Shown here: positions 15,205 through 23,889 of the stretch, in pieces
How positions within the stretch are numbered: the stretch's first letter is position 1
Layout of the letters: the number at the start of each line of letters is the position of its first letter
Source: a virus
Length of the DNA: 46,318 nt
IMG/VR virus record: IMGVR_UViG_3300042465_004586
Coordinates: 1 to 46,318 of that record
Strand: one strand, 5' to 3'
Position numbers and translations under genes: made by a program
The notes under the pieces: model-generated
The model's input: the letters and a program-made list of their open reading frames with translations, nothing else
Databases searched by the model: none
What the model was told of the DNA's origin: nothing

Positions 15205-16445
15205 CTATATGCTTCCAATTTTTTTGCCCAGTCTGGAAAGTATTCAGAAAACTTTTGATTTTTATACTTATCATGTTTTTCTGAAATAACATAGAAATTG
15301 CTGAAATGTCTTTCCGAAGGCCTCTCTGACATTAAATGCGTAGTCACATTTCTTAGCGTATCAAAATTCCATTCATTAGCCTCTTTATATTCAGAAATAT
15401 AAGATGTGATTTTTTGGATTAGCTCTAGCTTAATTTCTCTGGGCAAATTGGTTATCTTATAATGATCTGGCTTGTATAACATGTTATACCATATACCAGA
15501 ATTCACTCCATATCTATTACGTATGAATCTATCAAACTCTGTGATGTGGTCAATATTAGCTATGCTTATAGTATAACAAAAACTAATCTTTATTGACGGA
15601 TGTTTCCGACTTAACTCATGAAACTTGTCAATATTTGCAAGAACCACATCCCATTTTGCAGGATGTCTCATGTATTCAAATACCTGTTCTATTCCATCGA
15701 TACTTAGTGCAATATCAGAGGTTTGAAACTGAGTGAAAACATCAATCTGTTTTTGACTAGGAAAAATTGTGCCATTTGTATTACAATGCAGGTACTGGGA
15801 CTTACTTACCCCAGCTTCAATACACTTATGTAACATTTTCCATGGCTTAGTAATTAATAACGGTTCACCGCCATAAAAGTCAATTCTTTTAGATTGTAGA
15901 ATCCATTGTTCAAATTCTTCCCACAATAATGGATTGTCATCCGAGTAACTTATTCTCGCGGGCTCGAAGCGGGCAAGAAATTTTCTTTTATCTGCATATT
16001 CTTTTAAATATACATCATATTCTTCTGTTTGCCAAGCACTACTGCTATTTGAGTTGCACGTTCTACACCTTAAATTGCATGTATTACCAAACTTCATGTC
16101 AATATAGAACGGCGTTTCTGGGCCCATAACATCAGGATAATCCTGTTCATATTTTTCCCACAAATGTTGCTCTCTCAGGCGCTTACTAATTTTTCCTCCA
16201 GCATTTTCTTCTTCCCAACAAGCAATACAATTGGGATGCTGAATGCCAGCATCTAATGCTTCCAAAATTTCTCGTCTGTGATTGCTTTTCCAAAACTGAC
16301 TAGGCTTATGCGTATTGAACCGCATCTCCTTGCCATCATCGTCTAATAATACGTCTCTTGCCATGCAGCATGTTTTAGCATTGCCCATAGTCTCGGTTGC
16401 AATTCCATATTTGGCAGTCAGACAAGTTAATTTTTTGGTAGACAT
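15201..16445 (-). CDS. Radical SAM protein with N-terminal twitch-like Cys domain (type A, copy 2)
   Basis: 414 aa. The N-terminal Cys module has TCC at 25-27 and CIACW at 73-77. The radical SAM motif CNLRCRTC has Cys123, 127 and 130, and DFYGGEPLL is the SAM site. SIDGIEQVFEYMRHPAKWD is a conserved segment shared with the other type A members (SIDG...FEYIRFPGRW in 16427-17638). This supports a common substrate class. It overlaps both neighbours (19 and 4 bases). No C-terminal SPASM cysteines are seen. Confidence 0.88.
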   Translation of the reverse strand: MSTKKLTCLTAKYGIATETMGNAKTCCMARDVLLDDDGKEMRFNTHKPSQFWKSNHRREILEALDAGIQHPNCIACWEEENAGGKISKRLREQHLWEKYEQDYPDVMGPETPFYIDMKFGNTCNLRCRTCNSNSSSAWQTEEYDVYLKEYADKRKFLARFEPARISYSDDNPLLWEEFEQWILQSKRIDFYGGEPLLITKPWKMLHKCIEAGVSKSQYLHCNTNGTIFPSQKQIDVFTQFQTSDIALSIDGIEQVFEYMRHPAKWDVVLANIDKFHELSRKHPSIKISFCYTISIANIDHITEFDRFIRNRYGVNSGIWYNMLYKPDHYKITNLPREIKLELIQKITSYISEYKEANEWNFDTLRNVTTHLMSERPSERHFSNFYVISEKHDKYKNQKFSEYFPDWAKKLEAYR

Positions 16446-17638
16446 TTTTCAGCCCAAGGATAGGTTTCAAACACATTCTGTTTTCTGATCTTATCAAGTA
16501 ACTGTTGTTTCATAACAAAATTATTTTGAATAATAGGATTATGTAGATTATCGGTTCTGGATTCCAGGTATTTGATGATAAATTCTACTGCTTGTTTATT
16601 TAAAGCATTAGTATTTTTCTGAACCTCAAAATATTCCCGCAATTCGTTCAATCTAAGATTATAATTATCTTCGGGCATAACATCAGGCTGCAAAAAATCT
16701 GGACTATTAACAGGAATAACGGAACAGTGAATTCCAACCGTATCAAAGAAACGAATCAAGTCTGCCATTGTATCCAAAGATAAGTTTTGTAATGTTGTGC
16801 TTATGGTAGCATGAATGTTTTGATGTTCTTGCATAATGGTTTTGTAAGTCAATAAGTTCTTTTCGATTTTTTTCCACCTACCAGGAAATCTAATATATTC
16901 AAACGTTGACTTATAACCATCAATACTAAGGCCGAGATGAACTTCTCTAAACTGTTTCCAGTAGTCGATAAATTCATACGGGTTGTTCATTCCGTTGGTA
17001 TTATAGTGTAGCGCAATGTTTTTTGCCGCACCAGTCTCGCATAAAAATTGTAGTAGCTTAAGGTTTTCATCAATGATTAGCGGTTCACCGCCTATCAAAT
17101 AAATTTGTTTGATAGTATGAATATGTTGTGACAATACCTCATTGATATCTACGGCATCAATCCACTTTGTATCCGACCAACTAGACTGATAATATTGTTT
17201 TGCTTCCGGGTGTTCATCTACTTCCTTACGAATCAGAGAACTACTGAACGGCCCACACATTCTGCATTTAAGATTGCACTTGGCATCCAAATCAAATTCA
17301 ACTTTTACAATACCAATAGGCTCTGGACTTTTTTCAGCCACAATCCTATCATATTCTTTACGAAAGACTGAATTCGCATAATCTCTAAAACTCTTATTAC
17401 CAGAGTCTTCGATATTCCAGCATCGTGAGCAAAGTTCTGGCTTATTCCCCTTTAACATTTCATCTCGCAGATACGACATGGTTTTTGTTTTCAGTAATGT
17501 ATTCACATCATAGTTTTCTTTGTCTTTGATGTTTTCTTGAACTTGTTTTGAGCCAATCGCATTGCAACAAGGCCTAAATTCCCCGTGTGAGCCAATGCTC
17601 AAATTCATCCAGGGATATACGCAAATAGTATCTGACAT
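16427..17638 (-). CDS. Radical SAM protein with N-terminal twitch-like Cys domain (type A, copy 1)
   Basis: 403 aa. It starts MSDTICVYPWMNLSIGSHGEF, with CC at 24-25 and CSRCW at 70-74 forming the N-terminal cysteine module. Radical SAM Cys are 121, 125 and 128 (CNLKCRMC), followed by LIGGEPLI. HYNTNGMNNP and GLSIDGYKSTFEYIRFPGRW are type A core signatures. Its ATG overlaps the type C gene stop by one base (TAATG). It ends inside the next radical SAM gene. Product and substrate are unknown. Confidence 0.88.
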   Translation of the reverse strand: MSDTICVYPWMNLSIGSHGEFRPCCNAIGSKQVQENIKDKENYDVNTLLKTKTMSYLRDEMLKGNKPELCSRCWNIEDSGNKSFRDYANSVFRKEYDRIVAEKSPEPIGIVKVEFDLDAKCNLKCRMCGPFSSSLIRKEVDEHPEAKQYYQSSWSDTKWIDAVDINEVLSQHIHTIKQIYLIGGEPLIIDENLKLLQFLCETGAAKNIALHYNTNGMNNPYEFIDYWKQFREVHLGLSIDGYKSTFEYIRFPGRWKKIEKNLLTYKTIMQEHQNIHATISTTLQNLSLDTMADLIRFFDTVGIHCSVIPVNSPDFLQPDVMPEDNYNLRLNELREYFEVQKNTNALNKQAVEFIIKYLESRTDNLHNPIIQNNFVMKQQLLDKIRKQNVFETYPWAEKCLPKN

Positions 17639-18888
17639 TATTGTACCTCGTTTACGTGATTTCTATTATTACCCAATTCACCCTGATCCAGTTTATTGAA
17701 TTCTAAACCACAACAAGAACTGCATTGATGACTGCGCATCGAACTACCACGCTCGAAACTCATCGGTAGATATCTTTGAAAATATGCAGTATTAATAATT
17801 TCTTCTAAAGTATGCTTATGAAGATCCAGTGAGTCCATACCACCATTAAGTTCGATCATTTTAAGCGAGTTATCATTAGGATTTGACCATTGCGCACCAA
17901 ATCTCCATGGTTCTCCGCCTAGAAAACAACAAGGGAAAACATGACCTGTGGCAGACAAGAACACTTCGTTGTTTTTCTGGTGTTCATTAATCTTTGCTCG
18001 ACACATAATACCCAAAGAGTTGTGTTTAATCTTAATTGTTTCGTTGGAGTCGGGATCATGATTTACTAAAAACTCTTCTGTGTTTTCAGGCATCAATCTA
18101 CCAAATTCTTCATTTGTGATATATTGTGGAATAAGATTCTTTATTGCTTTTGCAAAAACAACATCATTTTGATGCTTTAGTCTCTCTTCTTCCGGTTGCT
18201 TGATGTAGTATGAGGAACCATCTGGATTTCTAACTCTGTAGTACCCTCTTCCGGCTGCATCATATCCTTGCCATCTAGTTGTTCTTTTAATATTGAAAGT
18301 TCTAAAATTCAATTCTTTTGCGATGGCCTTGGCTTCGTCAATTTGATGCTCATTAAAATCAAACGCGATAAAGTCCCATTTAGCTATGCCGCCTGCGGCA
18401 GTAAATGCTTTCATATTAGCATGAATTTTAGCAAAATTGGTATTTCTTCTGTATAGGTGATTTGTGTCCCATAAGCCATCAACAGAAAAAGTTACACCAT
18501 CATCTCGTTGATTTTCTCCGTTGAGAATTTGACCTAGTTCTTTCCACCAACCTTCCGATCTAGCACTAGCATTTGTGTGCATTACTAATGAGAGATATGG
18601 GTTATTTTCTCGCAAATACTTGAATATTGGCAAAGTATCTTTAGCAGTAATAGGATCTCCATAATTCCCACATGCATACACCCGTCTAAGTTGTGAAACA
18701 AACGGAATAGGAAACCATTCTTTGAATTGTTCTAGAGAAATATCTGTTAGATTTAGAAGAGGATTGATTTCTTTACCCTGATTGATATAACGAGGACACA
18801 TAGGACATCCTGCATTACATTTATTAGATAATTCAATGTGCATCGCAGTAATATTGCGCCACGATTTGTATAGTGGTTCAACTTGCAT
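17638..18888 (-). CDS. Radical SAM/SPASM-like protein (type C, copy 1)
   Basis: 416 aa. The N-terminal motif SNKCNAGCPMC has Cys24, 28 and 31. CGNYGDPI stands at the SAM-binding position. FSVDGLWDTNHLYRRNTNF matches FSIDGLEDTNHIYRRNVKW of 14032-15204, showing the two are paralogues. C-terminal auxiliary-cluster cysteines are in FPCCFLGG and HQCSSCCGLEF, followed by an Asn-rich GNNRNH tail. It overlaps the upstream type B gene by 11 bases. Confidence 0.88.
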   Translation of the reverse strand: MQVEPLYKSWRNITAMHIELSNKCNAGCPMCPRYINQGKEINPLLNLTDISLEQFKEWFPIPFVSQLRRVYACGNYGDPITAKDTLPIFKYLRENNPYLSLVMHTNASARSEGWWKELGQILNGENQRDDGVTFSVDGLWDTNHLYRRNTNFAKIHANMKAFTAAGGIAKWDFIAFDFNEHQIDEAKAIAKELNFRTFNIKRTTRWQGYDAAGRGYYRVRNPDGSSYYIKQPEEERLKHQNDVVFAKAIKNLIPQYITNEEFGRLMPENTEEFLVNHDPDSNETIKIKHNSLGIMCRAKINEHQKNNEVFLSATGHVFPCCFLGGEPWRFGAQWSNPNDNSLKMIELNGGMDSLDLHKHTLEEIINTAYFQRYLPMSFERGSSMRSHQCSSCCGLEFNKLDQGELGNNRNHVNEVQ

Positions 18889-20284
18889 TTTCAGTTAATT
18901 CCTTGCACATGTGGTAAAAATCCTTGTATTCAGGAAAAGTTTCTATTAGATTAAGCCCAGGAGAACGTTTGTCATATTCGGAAAAGAACTTATAGAAGTC
19001 CTTGCGACCGGTTTCGATTAATTCAGGAGTAATCCTAGGTCCACCAGTCACAAAGTAATTTCTTACTCGCTTTAGCTTTTCCCATTCATGTTCATTGAAT
19101 CCAAACTCCATTCCGTATGGAGTAATACGCTGCTTGATGAAATCAAGGTCCTCATCGATATATGATACCCATTCTGGCGGAAGAAGATTAATCATCCAAT
19201 GTGGTGGTTCTTTTAGATACGGCGTATCAAATCCAATACGCTCTTTACCCCACTTATCGCGAAGTTCTAATATCTTTTCTAAGAATGGACGGAAAGAAGC
19301 AACACACAGAATGTTGTAGGTACACATAAAACTAATGTTTGCTTTTGGAACAATTCTTAGATATGTTTCTACGTTCTGCAAGAAAAGATCCTGATCCAGA
19401 CCTCTGCGCATATATTCTGCCTTCGGTCCCCACGATTCTAGACTTGTGTAAAGTTTGAAATCCTTAATTTTCTTATTTTCGATCATCGACTTTACTGTTT
19501 CAGCAAACTTTGTCACTCGATTATTCGAAACGCCAAGATTACTATTCAAATTCAATTCAAGATGCTGAGTACCATCACCCTCTTCAATCAATTTAAACAA
19601 CTTCATTGTGTTTGAGTTGATAAGTGCTTCGCCGCCCGTCAGGCGAAGAACACGGAGATCCTTCTTTAGGTCAGGCCACCACTTCCAAAATGCCTCGATG
19701 TAGGGATTGTATTCGTCATCTCTATACACCTTACTAGTTTCTAGATATTCAATCCCATACTGATTATAACTAATGTCATAATTACCATGCTTGCGGATTT
19801 CATCTTCCCATAGTGAAGATGCTTGTGGACAGCAATAACCACACTTAAAATTACAACCTGCACCAAAACTAACTTCAAGGAAGTAAGGATTGTAGTCTGC
19901 ATCCCATGCCGTATTCTTAATCATTTCAGTTTCAGCGGCGGCATCTATCCAATGACTTGCATTATGAAACATTCTATCGCTAAAATTTTCGCCAGGAAGA
20001 TTTTCTACGTTCCAGCAGTAGTAACATTCTTCTGGACGTCCGCCCTCAAGCATAATTTTACGCTGTTCTTTCTTCCACTTCGTATTATGAAGTGCAGAAG
20101 GATTTTCAGCAATTTCTTCTAAAGGAATATGACGAGGGCGAGGATGATAACAACTGTGATTGTCGCCCATATGAAGATACAGAGTCTCGTGGCGCCATTT
20201 TTGCAGACAAAATCCATTACCCACTGTATTCAGTGTATCTCGGACTTTTTTTACCTTATTAATATATTCTAAATTATCACTCAT
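18878..20284 (-). CDS. Radical SAM protein, large form (type B, copy 3)
   Basis: 468 aa. The N-terminal module has FCLQKW (25-30), SCYHPRPRHIPLEEI (44-58) and CYYCWN (87-92). The radical SAM motif CNFKCGYC has Cys144, 148 and 151. The SAM site reads TGGEALI instead of the GGEPL seen in its paralogues. The C-terminus has the family-specific YDKRSPGLNLIETFPEYKDF. The three type B genes are adjacent and similar along their length, so they arose by tandem duplication. The gene overlaps its neighbours by 8 and 11 bases. Confidence 0.87.
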   Translation of the reverse strand: MSDNLEYINKVKKVRDTLNTVGNGFCLQKWRHETLYLHMGDNHSCYHPRPRHIPLEEIAENPSALHNTKWKKEQRKIMLEGGRPEECYYCWNVENLPGENFSDRMFHNASHWIDAAAETEMIKNTAWDADYNPYFLEVSFGAGCNFKCGYCCPQASSLWEDEIRKHGNYDISYNQYGIEYLETSKVYRDDEYNPYIEAFWKWWPDLKKDLRVLRLTGGEALINSNTMKLFKLIEEGDGTQHLELNLNSNLGVSNNRVTKFAETVKSMIENKKIKDFKLYTSLESWGPKAEYMRRGLDQDLFLQNVETYLRIVPKANISFMCTYNILCVASFRPFLEKILELRDKWGKERIGFDTPYLKEPPHWMINLLPPEWVSYIDEDLDFIKQRITPYGMEFGFNEHEWEKLKRVRNYFVTGGPRITPELIETGRKDFYKFFSEYDKRSPGLNLIETFPEYKDFYHMCKELTENAS

Positions 20285-21713
20285 TAATCAGGCCTTCGCA
20301 TTCTTCAATAAATTCTATCATTTCTGGAAATGTTTCTTTGAGGTTAGTCTTACGCCGCTTATCATGTTCTCTAAAATGCATAGTGAAGTTTTTCTTATGA
20401 AGAATTTCTTCATCTTTAGGCATTGGTTCAACTGCCCAGTCATAAAGGCGCTTTACTTTGTCAATTTCATAATCTTTGAAACCCTTAAATCGATTTGATA
20501 CGGTCTCTTTGTTTTGCTCCATAAATTCGATACTATTTAGCAAAGGCTGCAACATCTCTTTAGATGCCAACTTTAGACTCAGCCACTTAGGATCAGTAAG
20601 CATAGGAGTATCAAACCAAACCAACTGTCTATCCGTATTATACTCTTGACGCAATCTTAAAATATTTTGAAAGTATGTCATCCAATTCGGTAAACATAGA
20701 ATGTTACATGTCACAATAAAGGTTAGAGAATGCTTTTCACCTTCACTCAAAAATTGTGTGATGTTTTTATAAAGAACATCAAAATCCATACCTGTCCGAA
20801 TATACTCTGCCTGTTTTCCCCAACTATCGAGACTACAGAAGAGCATGAAGTGATCGATTGCATCCTGATCTGTGATTTCTTTCAAGTCATCCATAAACTT
20901 TTGCCACTGTCCTTTTGGAGGGCAACAATTGCTAGTAATACTTAGCGTCAAATCTGGTTTTGGATTTTTCTTGACATGGTCAAAAATCTTAAAAGTATTC
21001 TTATCCATCAAAGGCTCGCCGCCTGTCATACGAAATGTCTTTAACTTGTCATATACAGTAGGAAACCACTCCCAGAATGCAACAAGATATGGATTTACAG
21101 GAGAATTATCCGGCACCCAACCCTGTTCTTTCATCCAACCATCGTCATTATGAGTTCTATCGAAAAGCCGATATGGACCATGCTCTTTAATTTCTTTATG
21201 CCACTCTGTAGACAAATGAGGGGAACAATATGTGCATTTTAAATTGCAGGCCTGATTAAAGTTGACTTCCAAATATTTGGGGGCAGGATTTCCTTCAAAC
21301 CCAACTGCTAACGCTTCATCGATAATACCCGGCGAGTTAACATCAAAACTGCGATACGCTCTATCGCTCATATTACCAGTATCTTCGATATCCCAACAGA
21401 AAGAGCATTCCGACGGTCTTTCGCCTAGTAACATCTTCTTTCGCTGTTCTTTCTTGTATTTTGTGTTATGTAAAGCACCTGGATCTGCCGCAAGTTCCTC
21501 TAAAGGAACCTTATGGGTTCTAGGATGATAGCAACTATGAGTTCTGCCAGTAGGAATATGAATGCTGACATTAAACCACTTTGCAAGACAAAAGGAAGGA
21601 CTTACTTTGTTTAAGCCTTCCAGCATATCCTTAGTGTTGTCAAAGTAAACACTCTTGTATGCTCCATCTAGATCGGCAGTTACTTCATCACCGCGTTGAT
21701 TTTCATCGTTCAT
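20277..21713 (-). CDS. Radical SAM protein, large form (type B, copy 2)
   Basis: 478 aa. It has an N-terminal extension of about 20 residues relative to its paralogues, then FCLAKW, SCYHPRTHKVPLEEL, LHNTKYKKEQRKKM and CSFCWD. The radical SAM motif CNLKCTYC has Cys156, 160 and 163. RMTGGEPLM is the SAM site. Near the end, HDKRRKTNLKETFPEMIEF matches the type B tail. The ATG overlaps the upstream gene's stop by 4 bases (ATGA). Function and substrate are not known. Confidence 0.87.
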   Translation of the reverse strand: MNDENQRGDEVTADLDGAYKSVYFDNTKDMLEGLNKVSPSFCLAKWFNVSIHIPTGRTHSCYHPRTHKVPLEELAADPGALHNTKYKKEQRKKMLLGERPSECSFCWDIEDTGNMSDRAYRSFDVNSPGIIDEALAVGFEGNPAPKYLEVNFNQACNLKCTYCSPHLSTEWHKEIKEHGPYRLFDRTHNDDGWMKEQGWVPDNSPVNPYLVAFWEWFPTVYDKLKTFRMTGGEPLMDKNTFKIFDHVKKNPKPDLTLSITSNCCPPKGQWQKFMDDLKEITDQDAIDHFMLFCSLDSWGKQAEYIRTGMDFDVLYKNITQFLSEGEKHSLTFIVTCNILCLPNWMTYFQNILRLRQEYNTDRQLVWFDTPMLTDPKWLSLKLASKEMLQPLLNSIEFMEQNKETVSNRFKGFKDYEIDKVKRLYDWAVEPMPKDEEILHKKNFTMHFREHDKRRKTNLKETFPEMIEFIEECEGLINE

Positions 21714-23047
21714 AGGGTATTACACCATTCTAAAAATTCTTTGAATTCTGGAAATACTTCCACTAGGTTGCTTTTGCTTCGTCTATCGTATTCTGGGAAA
21801 AACTTAGCAAAATCTCGTCTGGCATTTAGACGATACGTATCATCAATTGCATGTTCATCGTTATAAAAGTAATCTCGAATACGTAACATCTTTTGACGTT
21901 CTATATCAGTAAACCATTCAGACTCCTGAATGAATTTCAAGTCAGAATCGATATACTTACCGAAATCTTTAGTTAGAATATTGATTGTCCAGTGTGGCGG
22001 TTCTTTAAGATGTGGAATATCAACAATAATTCTATCTTTGCCCCATTTTTTTCTAAGTTCCACAATATAATCTAAGAAGTCTCTGAAATACGGTACTACA
22101 AGATTATTATACGTTACCATAAAGGACATGTAAGCAGTTGGGACCAATTCTAGAACGGTGTCAACATTCTTCTTAAACAACTCGTAGTCCAGACCACGCC
22201 GAATGTATTCAGCTTGTTTACCGGTGCATTCAATACTGGTAAAACAACGAAAATTCTTAATCTTATTGTTATCTATAAGTTCTCGAACAGTATTACTTAC
22301 TTCAACAACTTTTCGATTGGTTACACCGAGATTGGTATTAATCTGCAACATAAGGTCAGAATTACCCTCGTCACGCAACGTCTCTAACAGACGATATGTA
22401 TTGGTGGTCATCAGAGGTTCACCACCAGTAATACGGAAAATCTTCAACTCTTTTTTTAGTTCTGGCCACCATTTCCAAAATGCTTCCACATAGGGATTAT
22501 ATTCTTTCTCAGAATATATTTTCTTTCCTCTAGTTCCATATGGACTGTCTGTTAGATCATAGTCACCAAATTCTTCAAGTTCTTGTTCCCACATAGAAGA
22601 AAAAGATGCAGTGCAATATCCACACTTGAAATTACACGCATTACTAAAACTAATTTCCATGTTGTATGGATTTACGTTCTGATCCCATGGAGTATTGCGT
22701 AGAAGTTCGGTTTCTTCATTAAGATCAAAAATAGGATTAATTTTATCAATATTCTTCAATACGCGGTCGCTGACCTTACCAATCTTTTCAATATTCCAAC
22801 AATATGAACAACCAGGCGGTTTACCACCAGAAAGCATATACTTTCTAGTGAATTTCTCATAAAGTGTGTTGTGAAGAGCGGCTGGATCTTCCTCAATTTC
22901 TTCCAGCGGAATAATTCTAGGACTAGGATGATGGCAGCTATGCTTGTCACCCGAATGCAGATACAGCGCAAGCCATCTCCACTTCTGTGGACAAAATCCC
23001 TCGCCTACAGAATTTAGTGTGGTTAAAGCATCATCTATTTCACTCAT
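21710..23047 (-). CDS. Radical SAM protein, large form (type B, copy 1)
   Basis: 445 aa, the first radical SAM gene of the operon. The N-terminal module is FCPQKW, SCHHPSPRIIPLEEI, LHNTLYEKFTRKYM and CSYCWN. The radical SAM motif CNFKCGYC has Cys138, 142 and 145. RITGGEPLM is the SAM site, and the tail is YDRRSKSNLVEVFPEFKEF. The conserved HNT-x5-R-K-x-M segment before the second Cys pair is shared by the type B copies. The start overlaps the stop of the 132-aa gene by 4 bases. Confidence 0.88.
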   Translation of the reverse strand: MSEIDDALTTLNSVGEGFCPQKWRWLALYLHSGDKHSCHHPSPRIIPLEEIEEDPAALHNTLYEKFTRKYMLSGGKPPGCSYCWNIEKIGKVSDRVLKNIDKINPIFDLNEETELLRNTPWDQNVNPYNMEISFSNACNFKCGYCTASFSSMWEQELEEFGDYDLTDSPYGTRGKKIYSEKEYNPYVEAFWKWWPELKKELKIFRITGGEPLMTTNTYRLLETLRDEGNSDLMLQINTNLGVTNRKVVEVSNTVRELIDNNKIKNFRCFTSIECTGKQAEYIRRGLDYELFKKNVDTVLELVPTAYMSFMVTYNNLVVPYFRDFLDYIVELRKKWGKDRIIVDIPHLKEPPHWTINILTKDFGKYIDSDLKFIQESEWFTDIERQKMLRIRDYFYNDEHAIDDTYRLNARRDFAKFFPEYDRRSKSNLVEVFPEFKEFLEWCNTL

Positions 23048-23442
23048 CTACGCATCCTTGAGATTTCTTCCATCTGATCTTGATTAATTACTGGTACTGC
23101 ATTAGATTTATGCATCGTGGCAATACCCCTGATCAGAGTACCAGTATATTCATTAGGCTTCTTAGCAAACGTCATACCACCGCTATCTACAGATTTATAA
23201 CGTTCGCGATGATCGGATTTATACGCTGCTGGCATGGGAGTGCCACGCAGCTTAGGCTTATACTTACCTTGACGGTATTGCACATATTCGTCAAAGGTCT
23301 TAGTCGAAGAACCAAGACGTTTCATCTGCTTATTGTAGTCTACCCAGTCCTGAGCATACTTACCAGTGATTCCCTTATTTACAGTCTTTCTATTTTTGGT
23401 ATTTGTTGTAGTATAAGCTGGGCCCAACAGATGCATTGACAT
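23044..23442 (-). CDS. Conserved phage hypothetical protein heading the radical SAM operon
   Basis: 132 aa from ATG 23442 (MSMHLLGPAYTTT), supported by TTGAGGAGATT upstream. Longer readings through the promoter are discarded. The N-terminus LLGPAYTTTNTKNRKT and the central TFDEYVQYRQGKYKPK resemble a small hypothetical family that I associate with T4-like marine phages. Basic and Tyr-rich, with no catalytic motif. It is the first gene after the minus promoter at 23464-23492 and is coupled to the first radical SAM gene (ATGA). It could be an operon-linked accessory or substrate, but nothing in it proves this. Confidence 0.75.
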   Translation of the reverse strand: MSMHLLGPAYTTTNTKNRKTVNKGITGKYAQDWVDYNKQMKRLGSSTKTFDEYVQYRQGKYKPKLRGTPMPAAYKSDHRERYKSVDSGGMTFAKKPNEYTGTLIRGIATMHKSNAVPVINQDQMEEISRMRR

Positions 23443-23463
23443 AATAATCTCCTCAAGACTTTT

Positions 23464-23492
23464 ACAATACAACATATAGCCAAGATTGTCAA
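23464..23492 (-). promoter_or_regulatory. Sigma70-like promoter of the radical SAM operon
   Basis: Minus-strand TTGACA (23492-23487) and TATTGT (23469-23464) with a 17-bp spacer. The start of transcription would be about 15 bases before the GAGGAG ribosome-binding site of the 132-aa gene. It lies back-to-back with a plus-strand promoter 15 bases away. Confidence 0.65.
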
Positions 23493-23506
23493 TAGAAAAA
23501 TAATGG

Positions 23507-23535
23507 TTGACATTTGGTCGCGAATCGTCTATAAC
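23507..23535 (+). promoter_or_regulatory. Sigma70-like promoter, divergent from the radical SAM operon
   Basis: Plus-strand TTGACA (23507-23512) and TATAAC (23530-23535), spacer 17 bp containing GCGAATC. It shares the conserved spacer heptamer of the minus-strand promoters elsewhere in the window. Confidence 0.7.
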
Positions 23536-23560
23536 TAGATTATAAGTTATGGAGATTGTG

Positions 23561-23752
23561 ATGATTCTTGAGATATCTAGAAGTGAAGAGACCCTGCTTA
23601 AAGAGTTGGGTGTCACATGGAACGGTTGGCAGTATGAACATGCCGAGTTTCTTGAAATTAATTTTGAACTAGAAGCGAATGGTATTCCTACCTATTCGTC
23701 TTTTGAAGAATATCTTGAAGGCCGTGTGGCATATAAAAGGAAGGTTGCATAA
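23561..23752 (+). CDS. Small hypothetical protein, plus strand
   Basis: 63 aa from the ATG at 23561 (MILEISRSEETLLKELG), preferred over 23549 because GGAG lies 6 bases upstream. The protein is acidic with aromatic residues (VTWNGWQYEHAEFLEINF) and ends in a basic YKRKVA. No domain is recognised. It is one of the few plus-strand genes in this stretch and has its own promoter. It is followed by a TAATG-coupled small ORF. Confidence 0.65.
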   Translation: MILEISRSEETLLKELGVTWNGWQYEHAEFLEINFELEANGIPTYSSFEEYLEGRVAYKRKVA

Positions 23753-23889
23753 TGAACACCGAAGAACTAGAACAACACTTCCTTCAGATGGAGAAGGAAC
23801 TATTCGAACAAGAAGTTACTTCGAAGTCGCCCGATACACGCCGTCCCAATCTTTCGGAGGCGATACCTGAAACTCTTCAATACGGCTAA
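23752..23889 (+). CDS. Possible 45-aa protein coupled to the preceding gene
   Basis: 45 aa, ATG overlapping the previous stop (TAATG), start MNTEELEQHFLQMEKELFEQ. Highly charged N-terminal helix. The last 74 bases are antisense to the end of the cyclase gene. The coupled start is the only support, so the protein may not exist or may be shorter. Confidence 0.4.
   Translation: MNTEELEQHFLQMEKELFEQEVTSKSPDTRRPNLSEAIPETLQYG

Noticed and set aside
23044-23442. RiPP precursor peptide for the radical SAM enzymes
   Set aside because: The protein is 132 aa with no Cys-rich or repetitive core, and resembles a small conserved phage family.
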